From Hanleya hanleyi (taxonomy: Eukaryota > Mollusca > Polyplacophora > Lepidopleurida > Hanleyidae), in NCBI GenBank assembly GCA_036873755.1, contig JAVTVY010033770.1:62001-126000 (forward strand): a DNA stretch of 64,000 nucleotides. Direction: 5' to 3'. Within the stretch, counting starts at the first letter, position 1. Every line of letters begins with the position of its first letter. The notes beneath the pieces are model-generated. The model saw nothing but the letters and a program-made list of their open reading frames with translations. It did not search any database and was not told the DNA's origin. Both the position numbers and the translations under genes were made by a program. Positions 35,491-47,228 of the stretch are shown here, one piece after another.

Positions 35491-36307
35491 CATTGTTAAT
35501 AGCTCTGCCATGAGCACTGCTATGTACATGTAGTGTACCATATCAAGTAAAATATGGATAATCAATGTTCTATTCATTAGCACTCTGGTTAAAAAGTTAT
35601 ATCTTAAGACTGTATGGCATAAGTTAGCGTTTTGAAAATTAGGGCTTATTATGCGAAGTTCTTCAAAGACATGTCATATTCATGACGATATACACCAGTG
35701 GAATCCGTTGAAACATGGGACTGCATTATAGCATATAGGAGACATACATATACCATTGCATTGATATTCTATAATTATACTTCATGAGATGGCTTTTCCA
35801 CCTGCGATCTTGACAAGTTGTCAGGGATATCTGTGACATATGGCTAAAGTTACACACATAAGCTTACAGTACAAGCTGGAAATATCTTGACTTGCAGCTA
35901 AACCGAAAGCAAGATAAACTTTCTGATGTCAACATGCTGGATGGCATTTACACGCGTCCTTCTCACCCTGAAAAGGAACTATCCCGATTTGATAAGCATA
36001 TCTTGTACAAGAAGAACTTCACAATGTGTCTTTTGAAAACATTAGCGCGACCATCAAAATAAATTTGTCTAAAATAGGTAGCAGGCTGAGAAACTGTTTT
36101 CAGATTTTCAAACTCATTTCTGCCATTTTGTGTGCTTGCCTTCCCAAAACCGAAATGGATCACAGAGGTAAATAATTCATGATGGAAGTGAAGTGCACAT
36201 GGCAGAATAATATTATCAATAGAGGTACTGTAGTTCTCAGTTGTTAACATATTGAACAACATCAACGCATTCTCAAAAAGTATAAGCACAGTCATTATTA
36301 GTTTATT
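35491..36307. other. Sequence without a recognised gene
   Basis: AT-rich DNA. A 127-codon minus-strand frame (35,963-36,346) begins inside the next transposon terminus and matches no family I recognise; a frame of this length is near chance expectation for the window. Confidence 0.35.
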
Positions 36308-37562
36308 CAGGTTTCGAAATAACGCCTGTCTACCTGTCGCCGACAAGTCATTTTTTCAAGTGACAGCTAAATTAAAATTCCACCTGTCGCCGCGACAAGT
36401 AACTATTCTGTCCTAACAGTACTGTATTACGACCTAATACAGGCCTAACATGACTGAATTGTCTTCATGGAAACAGTTGAACATTGAGTTTCGTTTTATT
36501 TACATCGGACGTTCTGTTCACTTCGTCATTCATCCCGCTGCCATACAACACGAGTGCTCGGGAACATCAAACCCCATGCAGGATTAATCTCCCGCTAGAT
36601 TTGCACACGATCCGCTTGAAAGGCAAAACTAATGGATAAAGTAAACGAATTGACTGGCATGATCTAGCGCAATCGGCCTATATTTCTATCGACTATTCAT
36701 GCCTGGCAACTTCAAGTCGAAAATGAAACCAGAACAAGCTGATTGATTCTTACGTTTTATTTCGGAGAATAAGAGCTCAATAAAACTTCGTCAGTGAGTA
36801 TTTTAATCGGAAGAAAATCGAGCTTGTCAACACGGGCAGCTAACGTGAACGTTGCGTTGCCTGTGCCAATTTTTACTTGCTCCAGACAAGCGGACAAGCG
36901 CTAACGTCTAACACTCGCGAGTTGATCGAGTGAAGGCAACAACAACAACAATGATTTTGCTTGATAATTTGTCAGAACAATTCAACATTTTCATTTGGGA
37001 ACTCGACTTATCTCTTGAAGAACACAATATTTATTCACTATAACTCAGTTTTCGCGCGTGTTTGGCATGCATTTTCCCATGGATAAAAGCTCATTTTTTT
37101 GAGGGGGGTAAAACTCAATTTCAAAATTTCCCAAACCCAAAAAGTTGATAAAACCCTCCTGCTGTTATGATCCTTAAGAAAATATCGTTCCAGCAAATTT
37201 AATCTCATAATTGAACGTTCTGTTGACATTTTACTTTGAACTTCCTAATAGTGGAACAGTCTGGTGGCAGAAATGAGCCCACTGAGTTAACATCAGGGAG
37301 TAAGGACATTCATCTTGGCAATGCAGAGCTAAAGGAAGGAGACAAATTTGTCGCTGTCATAAATGTCTCGCGATCGGGGAAAAAAACGTGTGTTCAAATT
37401 TTCCAATGCCTGGAAAATGGAGAGACTGGTTGGAATATATGATGAGAGTATGGTGAAAAAAGTTTCAGTAGGAGTGACAAGCTGAAGTACCAGGGTGACA
37501 AGTAAAAAAAATAGTTACCTGTCGCAGTGACAAGTAATTCTCAAAAAACATTTCGACCCCTG
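36308..37562 (+). mobile_element. CAGG...TCGAAAT-type transposon with internal exon
   Basis: CAGGTTTCGAAAT at the left and ATTTCGACCCCTG at the right are imperfect inverted ends. Both subterminal regions repeat ACCTGTCGC and GTGACAAGTAA (about 36,328-36,410 and 37,470-37,540), which supports the pairing. No TSD was found, so one end may be rearranged. A CAA tract lies at about 36,934 and an exon-like frame at 37,252-37,442. Confidence 0.65.
37252..37442 (+). pseudogene. Probable terminal exon of a transposon-borne gene
   Basis: A pyrimidine-rich acceptor (ACTTCCTAATAG) precedes a frame of about 63 codons ending in TGA. It contains LGNAELKEGDKFVAVINV, then SGKKTCVQIFQCLENGETGW. The pattern 'L-K-x-G-D-x-V-x-V ... 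aromatic/hydrophobic ... E-N-G-E' resembles small beta-barrel C-terminal modules found at the end of many invertebrate transposon-related proteins; this is a pattern-level resemblance only. No upstream partner exons are recognisable, so the gene is incomplete. Confidence 0.45.
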
Positions 37563-37671
37563 GGGTGTATGGAAAATTACGACCCTCCCTGAAACTCATA
37601 CACCCTGAGGCGTCAGCTTTCCATACACCCGGGGCAAAACCTGAATAACGAATTTATTACCCCTCAAGCCT

Positions 37672-38690
37672 TTTTACCCCTCGGCCAAATTTGGCCTAGG
37701 GGTATTGTCGTCATCATGTACGGCTGTCCGTACGTACGTCTGTACGTCCGTACGTCCGTCCGTCCGTTACCGCGATATCTACAGAACCGTTTCATGCATG
37801 GCAACCAAACTTGGTACATCTATTTATCTTCACGTAAATCAGAAGCCTATCGAAAATGAGTCCTCTCGGACAATATTTTGCAGAGTTATGCCCCTTTTTA
37901 CAAATAAAAATCCATTTATGATTTGTTATTGTGATAATTTCAGAACCGTTCCATATACAACATCCTAACGTGATACAGTTGTTTCTCTTGACCTGAACTA
38001 GTTGCCTATCAAAAATGAGTCGTGTCGGAAAGTATTTTGCAGAGTTATGCCCCTTGTCTAATAAAATCCGTTACCGCGATATCTACAGAACCGTTTCATG
38101 CATGGCAACCAAACTTGTTACATCTATTTATCTTCACGTAAATCAGAAGCCTATCGAAAATGAGTCATCTCGGACAATATTTGCAGAGTTATGCCCCTTT
38201 TTACAAATAAAAATCCATTTATGATTTGTTATTGTGATAATTTCAGAACCGTTCCATATACAACATCCTAACGTGATACGGTTGTTTCTCTTGACCTGAA
38301 CTAGATGCCTATCGAAAATGCGTCGTGTCAGAAAGTATTTTGCAGAGTTATGCCCCTTGTCTAATAAAATCCGTTACCGCGATATCTACAGAACCATTTC
38401 ATGCATGGCAACCAAACTTGTTACATCTATTTATCTTCACGTAAATCAGAAGCCTATCGAAAATGAGTCATCTCGGACAATATTTTGCAGAGTTATGCCC
38501 CTTATTACAAATAAAAATCCATTTATGATTTGTTGTTGTGATAATTTCAGAACCGTTCCATATACAACATCCTAACGTGATACAGTTGTTTCTCTTGACC
38601 TGAACTAGATGCCTATCGAAAATGAGTGGTGTCAGAAAGTATTTTGCAGAGTTATGCCCCTTGTCTAACAAAATCCACTCTATTATCATG
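37672..38690. repeat. Hairpin-headed module array D (about 303-bp units)
   Basis: The near-perfect palindrome ACCCCTCGGCC AAATTT GGCCTAGGGGT at about 37,674 is followed by a (TACGTCCG)n-type leader and then three units beginning TTACCGCGATATCTACAGAA (37,768; 38,070; 38,374). Units contain CATGGCAACCAAACTTG, TATCGAAAATGAGTC and two copies of GCAGAGTTATGCCCCTT. Short frames repeating in each unit are not genes. Confidence 0.9.
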
Positions 38691-39934
38691 TTAGTATACT
38701 ATCACATTTATTTATTGATTGGATGACTGATTTATTCATTTATTCTCTTAGACAATGCAAAGAATGCTTGCAAATCTGTTTTGAAAATGACATACATGTG
38801 CCGTTTAGTATACATGTACTGTATTTATCTAGCCATGTGTACTGTTGTTTTGGTGAGACATCGATACAGCTCTTTCAATTTATTCAAGAAACAAATTAAT
38901 TTAAGGGGAGGAAAACTTTTTTTTTTTCAAGGAAAGTACACTTACAATACCATGGGTAAATATTTCTTCCCACAAGCCAATCAATTGGTAGAGACACCCT
39001 TATTATAATAGTTGGGGTTCAGAGCCGAGGGGTTGGGATAGCGCAGCTTCATGTTATCTTATAGAAAAAATACTGAAAAAGGCCTATCACTTATAACCAA
39101 CAACGGACAAATCCAAAGGGCCATTTCGGTTACGAAACTGTCCGCATTTTGCTACGGCACTGTGAGATAGGCGCGCCACACACAATCCATTCGATCTGCT
39201 TTCGTTCGGAAATCGACTTTTATTTTTGGAACAAATGACACCTTTTGGCGAGTTATGTGTCGGAAACTTCAGTGAAAATAATGCAGTATGACTTTATTCC
39301 ATTAAATTTTGACGAGTGAGCGAAAGTTATTCCATAAATATTAAGATATGATCAGCTGAACTTTCGAAGCGAGAGCGTCGTTTCCAATCGCACGCGAGTT
39401 GTTTTCTATATACCCCGAGTAGCAAGACATCACTCGGGGTGTATGGGTTTATACGACCCGACCTTTTAACCAATCACAATCCAGATATTGAATACAAATT
39501 TGCTTGTGGGGTAATAAAATACAATATTTCCATAGTCGGTGCGATTTCATGTTTCCACTAGAACTTTCATTTTACACTGATGCAAAGTGATTGCACCAGT
39601 CGGTGTTTGATTTTTGATAGTGCTGAATTTCTCATGTGAATCATTTATCTTTTTTTTGCATTTTAGGTTATTGGTATTTTCAAGCTGTATTGTGGGTTTA
39701 GGTGCATGTTATATGCATCTGAAAAATACATGTCATCAAGACATAGATATGGTGAAGAGAAAATCTAGGGACCCCTGAGATACATGTAGGCTGTCTCATC
39801 TGTTGACAGGTTTATCGTCTTGTACATCAATATCTCAGTATATCTAGTTGACATTATTAGAACGTTCAGATTAGTGGATTCTGGGACAGATTAAAACTTG
39901 AAACATGAAATCTTATGTAATGAAAAGCATGACG
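38691..39934. other. Sequence without a recognised gene
   Basis: Mostly AT-rich DNA. A segment near 39,400-39,470 with CTCGGGGTGTATGGGTTTATACGACCCG resembles 37,562-37,640 (GGTGTATGGAAAATTACGACCC, inverted part), so a degraded element may span the array D region. No gene supported. Confidence 0.35.
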
Positions 39935-40057
39935 TTACAGATCTACATGTGCATGTATTTGATCTGAAGTTGTATGGGCATTATGGAATGCACACCTACA
40001 GATATAGGGGACAAATGTACAGATAGATCTACAGGTGTATTACATCTGCAGATCTGT

Positions 40058-40233
40058 CAGGGATTGTTTTTCGTCAAAATTCACGGGAATCCAAATATAT
40101 TCTCGCAATCCACGGAAATCCGATGCTATCATTTCTATACAGATTGCTAATATTTTATGGGAATCTGTTGGATTCCCGCAATTTTTTTTTTTTGCAGGAG
40201 TGGTGATCGGATTCCCATGGAAATCAAGCCCTG
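40058..40233. mobile_element. 176-bp hAT-like MITE, 5-bp TSD
   Basis: CAGGGATTG and CAAGCCCTG are imperfect inverted ends, each with GGGAATCC (or its inverse) 20-25 bp further in. Flanks TCTGT and CCTGT form a 5-bp TSD with one mismatch. Confidence 0.6.
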
Positions 40234-40248
40234 CCTGTGTACTGTGTA

Positions 40249-40388
40249 CAGGGTCTGAAATAAGCATATATTCAAAGTGATAGTCATTTTCCAAAGTTTG
40301 GTCAGACATAGGCAAGATGAAAAATTTTGATCAAAACAAGGCCAGATTTGATCAGACCTGTCTGATGTCTGACCACTTTCGGACCCTG
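40249..40388. mobile_element. 140-bp MITE
   Basis: CAGGGTCTGAAA and TTTCGGACCCTG are inverted ends. Interior repeats GGTCAGAC and its inverse. No clear TSD. Confidence 0.5.
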
Positions 40389-40964
40389 AATGTATGGGGC
40401 ACAGATCTACCTGTACAGATAAAGGGCATACACATGCAGATCTACATGTGTATCAAATCTACAAGTGTATGAGATGCATTCAAAGATGCATGGGAACATA
40501 CAAAGCATTAAGCACATGTGTATATGGGACACAAATCTACGGATGTTCTGGAACATGTATTGCAGATGTATGAGACATAAAATATATATCTACCAATATA
40601 GGGGACATGTGTACATATCTAAATCTGTATTAGAACTGGGGCTGTATACATGTAGGACAAATATCAACCGATATAGGAGACTGGTCTACATATTTACATT
40701 TGTATTAGATCTGCGAGTGTACATGTTTACAGGTGTATTAGATCTGTAGGTATAGTTTTGAGTCATTTGCATTTGATTCCATTCAATTTAATTATGTTTC
40801 AGTCAATGACGTGGTATTGGAAATTATGCATGATATGTGATATATGATATCCTGTGGACTCTTGCCTATAAATTTTTTTTTTCACCACCAGATATCTCTC
40901 TCTGCATCGTGTATGCCCAGAATTCTTTGGGTGCAAAACAATGCTCCTACACGATGTCAGAATG

Positions 40965-41497
40965 TCATCTCATGAAGTACGGTACCATCTGTGTGACATC
41001 ACATTGGCATGTCATTTTCTGTTCATCTCATGAAGGACGGTACCATCTGTGTGACATCACATTGGCGTGTCATTTTCTGTTCATCTCATGAAGGATGGTA
41101 CCATCTGTGTGACATCGCATTGGCATGTCATTTTCTGTTCATCTCGTGAAGTATGGTACCATCTGTGTGACATCACATTGGCGTATCATTTTCTGTTCAT
41201 CTCATGAAGGATGGTACCATCTGTGTGACATCACATTGGCATGTCATTTTCTGTTCATCTCGTGAAGGATGGTACCATCTGTGTGACATCACATTGGCAT
41301 GTCATTTTCTGTTCATCTCATGAAGTACGGTACCATCTGTGTGACATTGCATTGGCGTGTCATTTTCTGTTTATCTCATGAAGTACGGTACCATCTGTGC
41401 GACATCACATTGGCATGTCATTTTCTGTTAATCTCATGAAGTATGGTACCATCTGTGTGACATCACATCGGCATGTAATTTTTTGTTATCTCATGTA
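40965..41497. repeat. 58-bp tandem array, left part
   Basis: About nine units of GGTACCATCTGTGTGACATC, ACATTGGCATGTCATTTTCT and GTTCATCTCATGAAGTAC. Spacing between GGTACCATCT starts is 58 bp (40,981 to 41,039). The array is broken at 41,498 and at 42,424 by transposons and ends after 44,118-44,452. Confidence 0.93.
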
Positions 41498-42402
41498 CAG
41501 GCCTCGAAATTTGGCGCGAACGAAACGATCGTTCGCGTGTCGGTTACGCAAATCAGAAATGGCCAGAACGAAAAATCGGTTACGTGAATGCGCTTCTTGG
41601 ACATATGTTCTGGTACCAAAAGTCCCAACCTCTTCTCTGTCTGTCTATTGTGCAAACTTTAACCACATGACGTGTGTCTTTCAGCATGTTTTAAAAGCGA
41701 AACTAAGTTGCAAACTCGGCCCTGTCTGTATTGAATTTGTAGACAACCACGTGGCAGGTGTCTGTCTGTCAGCTTGCACAGACTGTTTTGTCTATCCTGG
41801 GTTCAGGGCCGGCATACTATTATGTGATAAACCAATAGCGGCCAGGAAACAGCTTTATCAAACTTGTACGAGTTGGAAGGGTTACCCGCAAGCCTCCTCG
41901 CTCCAAGGTTGTTGCTCCGTGAGGCGCTCTTCACAGAGCTAGCAGCAGAGATGGCATGCGGAGCTCCTCGTGGAGGAATATCTCGGAGCGCGGAGCTTGC
42001 GGTGAACACTCGTTGTCACTTCCGCCATCTCTAAATTTGCAGGCGGCGTGTTCAACTTCTCTTTTCGATCAGGATTTCAATGGAATCACAAGGAAATGGC
42101 GAATGAATTATACAGCCAGAGTCACAATAGCCAACCATGAATGGTGGAAGCGATTTACGTGTGCAATCCCATTCCCGTATGTTAACTCATTTGTCTGTTC
42201 AGTCGCTGCCCACGTACTGTGGACAGTCTTTTTTTTCACTCGTTGACGGTACACTGTTGTAATGGGTAATTACGTAACCGTTTTGCGAAACCAATTGGTT
42301 ACGTAAAAATTAACATCGTAACCGAACAATAGGTTACGCAAGCCAAATTTACCGTAACCGATTTTTTTTCGGTTACGTCAATGAACCAATTTTCGAGGCC
42401 TG
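41498..42402. mobile_element. CAGGCCTCGAAA-type hAT-like transposon in the array, 6-bp TSD
   Basis: CAGGCCTCGAAATTTGG and inverted CAGGCCTCGAAAATTGG match at the ends. CATGTA is repeated outside, a 6-bp TSD, in the array word CTCATG. At least six GGTTACG words lie near the two ends, likely transposase-binding repeats. A frame running from the array into the element reaches 181 codons but has no family resemblance. Confidence 0.85.
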
Positions 42403-42423
42403 CATGTAGTACGGTACCATCTG
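42403..42423. repeat. 58-bp array segment stranded between two transposons
   Basis: Twenty-one bases of array unit (CATGTAGTACGGTACCATCTG) separate two independent insertions. They carry one TSD copy of each. Confidence 0.85.
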
Positions 42424-44117
42424 CAGACCCCTCGCTGGAGTAAACCAGAGGGGTGCTCCGCCCCGCCCCCTCAGAGCGCGCCCCGCCCCTTCTGAGATGC
42501 CCGAAAGTGCGCCCTGCCCCATTCAGACCGCGCCCCGTCTCTTCTTTAAAGCCGTGCTCTGCTACTGTACTTTATGAATACAGGTTGTTTATTTCCGAAT
42601 TCCATTCCTTCACATCGTTGATCCGCCCCAACAATCTGTCTTATCGAAGGACCGTAGTTGTGTACGGAAACATTTCTGTCCGCCATATTTGCTTGAAGCA
42701 ACGTATTCAAGTACTGGCGTTGTGATTGGCTGGGTCCTGATAAGGCGGTACTCTTAGCCAGTCAGAAACCTCGTTACGTTATCTCGAGATTGAAAGCTGT
42801 GCGTCGCGGGGAAAACCCCGCTGTTTCACACTGATAATCACCGAAGTTTGAGCGGACTTGTAGATTAAATACCAAGAATAATTACTGGTACTAAGCTCTT
42901 TTAATGATAAGTTCGAAGTTTCAATACTTCTTACGTAATTTGGCTGTTGTTTGCCTCATGTTGACCCTGTTTATTCGTTGGTAAACGATTCGTTGGTGAT
43001 CGCAGCCACGTGGAGACGTCGACTCAGTCTAATTTTATGGGACCGATATTATCTGCCGCATTATTTCAGAAATTTCAAATTGGTTTGAAGCCTTATTGAG
43101 ATATGGCGATATTACATAGCCCATTTCATCCGAATAGTATAAAGACCATTTAGCAGTAACAACAACAACAACAAATTTTCATGCAACTTCCAGTGAAATT
43201 ATGAGTATCTTGAAAGAAATAGATCATAGCTACCTATATCACAGCAAGCTGAAAATTCATATGATCGATATTCAGGCTTCACTGGTGTATGATTTGCACA
43301 AATAATGAATATTTGGAGATAAAAACATCTAAATCCATTTGTGAACTTTGACACTTTTTTGGTATGGTACACGCTGCTTTTCAGTAGCATTTTGGGACTA
43401 CCGTAATAAAGACGTTCTATTTGTCATTATTTTCAAAGATTTCAGTTCAGAAGTTATCGCTCAGAAATTATATACATATGGGATAGGCCTATGGCAAATC
43501 AACCTTAATTCTCTCTCTCTCTCTCTTGATATGATCAGTAAATATTTTTCTCGGTTGACATCTTGTGAATTCCAAACAAGTGATCCCAGTCATGAGAGCT
43601 CATTATATCACATTGTTGGGGAACCATTTTCTTTTTGCCCATTTTACACAGTATTGAATATTTTGTTCATAGCTTGTTTCTTTGAGAAAAAGTCCAAACT
43701 CTACAAATTTCCAGCTATCATCACACTCACGGTACTCAAATAATGTTTCAATTGATAAACAATCTTGTTTATTTGGGGGCAATTCAAAAACACTAATGTC
43801 CCATACACATCAAAATGAAAAACCATGATGGAGTGCCCAAGTAAAACCAATGGGTTCAGATTTACATGACTGACGAGTAAACTAGGGAGTGCTTACTGCA
43901 GATCTAATTTTAAGCAGATTTCCTGTGTATCATTCTTTCAATCCATTCTTTCAATGCATGTGGTCGACAGAAATGAATGGTGATATTAGAAAATATCGAT
44001 ACCGCCGCCGCGACTCATAGTGCCTCCGACATGCCCTTTTATTCCTCGTCCGCGCAAAAAGTGCCCCTTTTCAACAGACTAGCACCCTGCCCCTTTTTTT
44101 TACAAGGTAGGGGTCTG
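42424..44117. mobile_element. CAGACCCCT-type transposon, copy 2, 5-bp TSD
   Basis: It runs in inverted orientation to copy 1 (2,978-4,434). Ends CAGACCCCTCGCTGG and AGGTAGGGGTCTG are flanked by ATCTG, a 5-bp TSD that restores the array word CCATCTGTGTG. The GC-rich subterminal region, the CAA tract (43,157-43,174) and both flanks of the interior match copy 1. This copy is about 240 bp longer owing to extra sequence around 43,210-43,720, which includes a (CT)n tract. Confidence 0.9.
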
Positions 44118-44452
44118 ATCTGTGTGACATAGCATTGGCATATCATTTTCTGTTCATCTCATGAAGTACGGTACCATCTGTGTGACATTGCATTGGCATG
44201 TCATTTTCTGTTAATCTCATGAAGTACGGTACCATCTGTGTGACATTGCATTGGCATGTATTTTCTGTTCATCTCATGAAGTATGGACTATGGTACCATT
44301 GGTGTGACATCACATTGGCATATCATTTTCTGTTCATCTCATGAAGTATGGTACCATCTGTGTGACATTGCATTGGCATGTCATTTTCTGTTAATCTCAT
44401 GAAGTACGGTACCATTGGTGTGACATCACATTGGCATATCATTTTCCATGCA
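44118..44452. repeat. 58-bp tandem array, right part
   Basis: Five to six units continue the array of 40,965-41,497 after the second insertion. Units here more often carry CATTGCATTGGC and CTGTTAATCTC variants. Confidence 0.9.
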
Positions 44453-44542
44453 ATGGCATCATAGAGCATGCGAATTACCTCTGCCCCTTCTACATGTGCT
44501 TATTCTCATGCATTTAAAATAATTCTGTTTATATTTTTTCAG

Positions 44543-44662
44543 ACAATTACGGGTGCCATGAGCACGTTAAATCCTCCCATATCATTGGAGAATGCAGAAA
44601 ACCAGTTTAGAGTGGATTACATCCAAGATGTGGCTAGCCAACCAGACTTTGACTATCCACCT
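44543..44662 (+). CDS. Probable internal coding exon of a host gene
   Basis: A pyrimidine-rich tract ending TATTTTTTCAG precedes the exon and GTGAGT follows it, so both splice signals are good. The exon is exactly 120 bp and one frame is open throughout: [20 protein letters not shown], then about 20 residues ending DFDYPP. Codon use and the acidic, proline-bounded sequence look like conserved protein rather than chance. I do not recognise the protein. No partner exon was found in the window, so flanking introns must be long and repeat-filled. A small MITE begins 35 bp downstream of the donor. Confidence 0.6.
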
Positions 44663-44697
44663 GTGAGTAGATTTACTTATCTTGTATATATTATATA

Positions 44698-44853
44698 CAG
44701 CCCTCGCAATTGGTGTTGGCATTCGGCATTGCCGACGCAAAAAGCTGAAGCAAGTGGAGTTTGCCTCAGCCGTTTTTAACATGGGGTTGAATGGGGGATA
44801 ATGTAATTTTACAACATTTTCTGCCGAGGCAGATTTCTGAATTGCGAGGGCTG
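44698..44853. mobile_element. 156-bp MITE with perfect TIRs, TA-rich target
   Basis: CAGCCCTCGCAATT is perfectly inverted at the right end, within TATATA on both sides (target duplication TA or TATATA). GGCATTGCCGACGCAAAAAG and GCCGAGGC pair inside. It lies in the intron just after the exon at 44,543-44,662. Confidence 0.75.
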
Positions 44854-45537
44854 TATATATATATATATATATTTCAATTGTTTGATTTTGTCCTGGGTCA
44901 AACAAAGCATGTCATGGTTAAAGGGTGTGTTTGTTGCTACCCATTTTATGTTTTCCTGTCCAGCAATAGATGTCGAGTTTTCAATAAGAGCCGCCACATG
45001 ACAACTGGCGGATATGTCCTAGACATCACATTCAAGATTCTTCGGGGTACTAAAGGGAGAGACCATGATTTTACAGACAGCTAGAAGACCAATCGTAATT
45101 TGTAGGTTTGCTAAATCACATTCATGACCTCTGAGAAAATATACCCATATTTAGGCAAATTAGAATCCACGAAATGCGTCATATATTTCACCCCATTTTG
45201 AACTCTCATTTACCCATTTTGACCATTTCTCCCAGATCCCTTGGTCGTTCATATCAATAATATGCTTGTCCTCACCATATCTCTGTTACCATTTGGTGAG
45301 CACCATCGAAACTTAAGTGAAAGATTATTCGTATGTTGCAGATGTTAAAAACTGCTGAGGCAAAGTTACTTTTGCTGCAGCATTGGCCTCAGCATTGCTG
45401 ATTGTTGTTGCTAATTGAGGCAACTGTAAATGTGTTTCAAAAGTTGACCAAGTTCACAAATGCTTTTAAACATACATTTATTCCTTTACACCCATACAAA
45501 TATCAAAAGTTGATTGTGGTTGAACAACTACTTTCAT
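44854..45537. other. Sequence without a recognised gene
   Basis: A TA microsatellite, then unique AT-rich DNA. A related 'GCTGAGGCAAAGTTACTTTTGCTGCAGCATTGGCCTCAGCATTGCTG' type palindromic patch lies at about 45,352-45,405. No exon supported. Confidence 0.4.
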
Positions 45538-47228
45538 CAGGGGTTATTCTAGCCCAAAATTGTTCATAAACTCAATTTCAAAATTTTGAAAACTCAATTT
45601 TTTTGCGCGCCATAGGTGCGCAAAGAAATTCTAAAAAACTCAATATTTTTTCCCTTTTTCATAAAAAAAATGATGAAACTCAATTTTTCCAACTTTTTCA
45701 TCGCACCAATTACAGAACTGAGGTTGGTCATATGTTTGGTCATATGTTTACGACACTTCTTCAGAGACCAACAAATACTGACAATTCTATTTACATGAAT
45801 TATATCACAGTCTACAACAACATTGCTAAAATAACTCAGTGTTACGAGATAACTCATTGGCCCAAACCATGACAGGGTGCCGTGTATTATCCAACAATTG
45901 AAGGCGACATTAGCACGACGTGTCTTCTTAGAGGAACAACAACATATAGACTGCTGCTGCATTGTCGATCAAGATATAAACTTTGGCCTAAGATAGTCAG
46001 CCGTTCACTTGTTCCATGCATGTTTTGTGCACTCAGGTACAACCACACCAAACCACAGTACGGCTGTTGTCAGTTAATAGGTTGTTTAGCATGACCTCAT
46101 GCTAAAACATACATGCTACATGTAGATGCTATAATTATTAATTATTGAAGCTAAATTTTTTACCGTTAACAGAAGATTGTGATCGAATATATAACCTGGC
46201 AACATTCCTGTTTTACAGATTTACACACTCTGAAATCTCTCATAAATATCGCCAGAAAAAAATATTTATGAAATAATTATTCTCTGAAAGAGATATTTTA
46301 ATTTTGCTTTACTTTAATTGAAACATTATGTAAATAATTATGGTAGACAGTAAAACTCAAATGCACACACATTGTGTGAACAGAAATCCAAGGAAACAAC
46401 TCTTACTTGTGACCACTATTAAAGATAACTGCAGGATTTATTACCCGAATTTTCAACGTCAGGAGTCTCCTTTTATTGAAATCTTCTTTTATTTATTTTA
46501 TAATGACTGAAGATAGGGATTCTCTGTCCATAGCAACGAATTTTGTATGTCCATCGTCCTTAAGCTGTACGAGTATCTTGTTGACGTGCAGGTCGACAGC
46601 CTGTGTTGTCGTTGTTGTCGGGAGTGAAGACGTGAAGTGCTCGAGCACTTCGCTCAAAAGCGTTTCATCAGATAAATGGATGGTTAAATGGATTGGTTGG
46701 TGAGGAAACAACTGATCCATAAACTAAAACCACGATGGCTTTGATACCCGACCGTCAAAAGTGCCGGAGTTAAAACTTTACTGCCACGTGCTTTACACGA
46801 GGGAATCCTCGCTAGAAAAGGACTGTGCCTCGTTTTGAAATAGGGCTTTCCCCAAGTATGTGAACCAAGATGGCGGCTCTTCAGTCGCCTTCGCGCTGAC
46901 TCGCGCTGTGACGGTTCATTCGTTTTACTTAGATTTGCTTACTTATTTCTTTTACGACCAATAATTACTGATAATTAAAATACATGCGGCATTATTTATC
47001 TCCAAAATATTGATGCGGGCGGGTCATGCGAAACAACCTATCAACTGACAACTGGTATGTTGTGGGAAAACTCAAAACAAATTTCGTGCGCGCTTTGCGC
47101 TCAAACGGCAAAAATCGCAAAACTCAATTTTTTTTATCAAAACTCAATTTGAAATTTTCTGCAAAACTCAATATATATTGTTTTTCATCGTGGTAACCAC
47201 GATGAAAAAACGGCTAGAAAAACCCCTG
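45538..47228. mobile_element. CAGGGGTTATTCTAG-type hAT-like transposon, 5-bp TSD
   Basis: CAGGGGTTATTCTAGCC and inverted CAGGGGTTTTTCTAGCC are the ends. TTCAT is repeated outside both, a 5-bp TSD. AAACTCAATTT is repeated many times just inside both ends. The 1,691-bp interior has CAA/GTT tracts (about 45,937 and 46,603) and frames on both strands at 46,476-46,720 that I cannot assign. Confidence 0.88.

Larger units (their letters stand above)
39935..40750. repeat. Degenerate tandem repeat (CAGATCTAC / TATAGGGGACA words)
   Basis: Loose repeats of GTACAGATAGATCTACAGGTGTATTA-like units are spaced about 60-75 bp and strongly diverged. Two small MITEs (40,058 and 40,249) interrupt them. Confidence 0.55.

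Noticed and set aside
34099..35513. Repetitive frames on both strands (TAMINYLPDTVNR and SLSWLFYLLCQVG)
   Set aside because: They are products of a 39-bp unit, divisible by three, not of selection for protein.
35963..36346. 127-codon minus-strand frame
   Set aside because: It starts within a transposon terminus and has no recognisable family. A frame of this length is near chance expectation in 128 kb of strand.
41397..41942. 181-codon plus-strand frame
   Set aside because: Its first part is the 58-bp array and the rest lies in a TIR element without domain resemblance. Divisible-unit arrays and GC-rich ends produce such frames.
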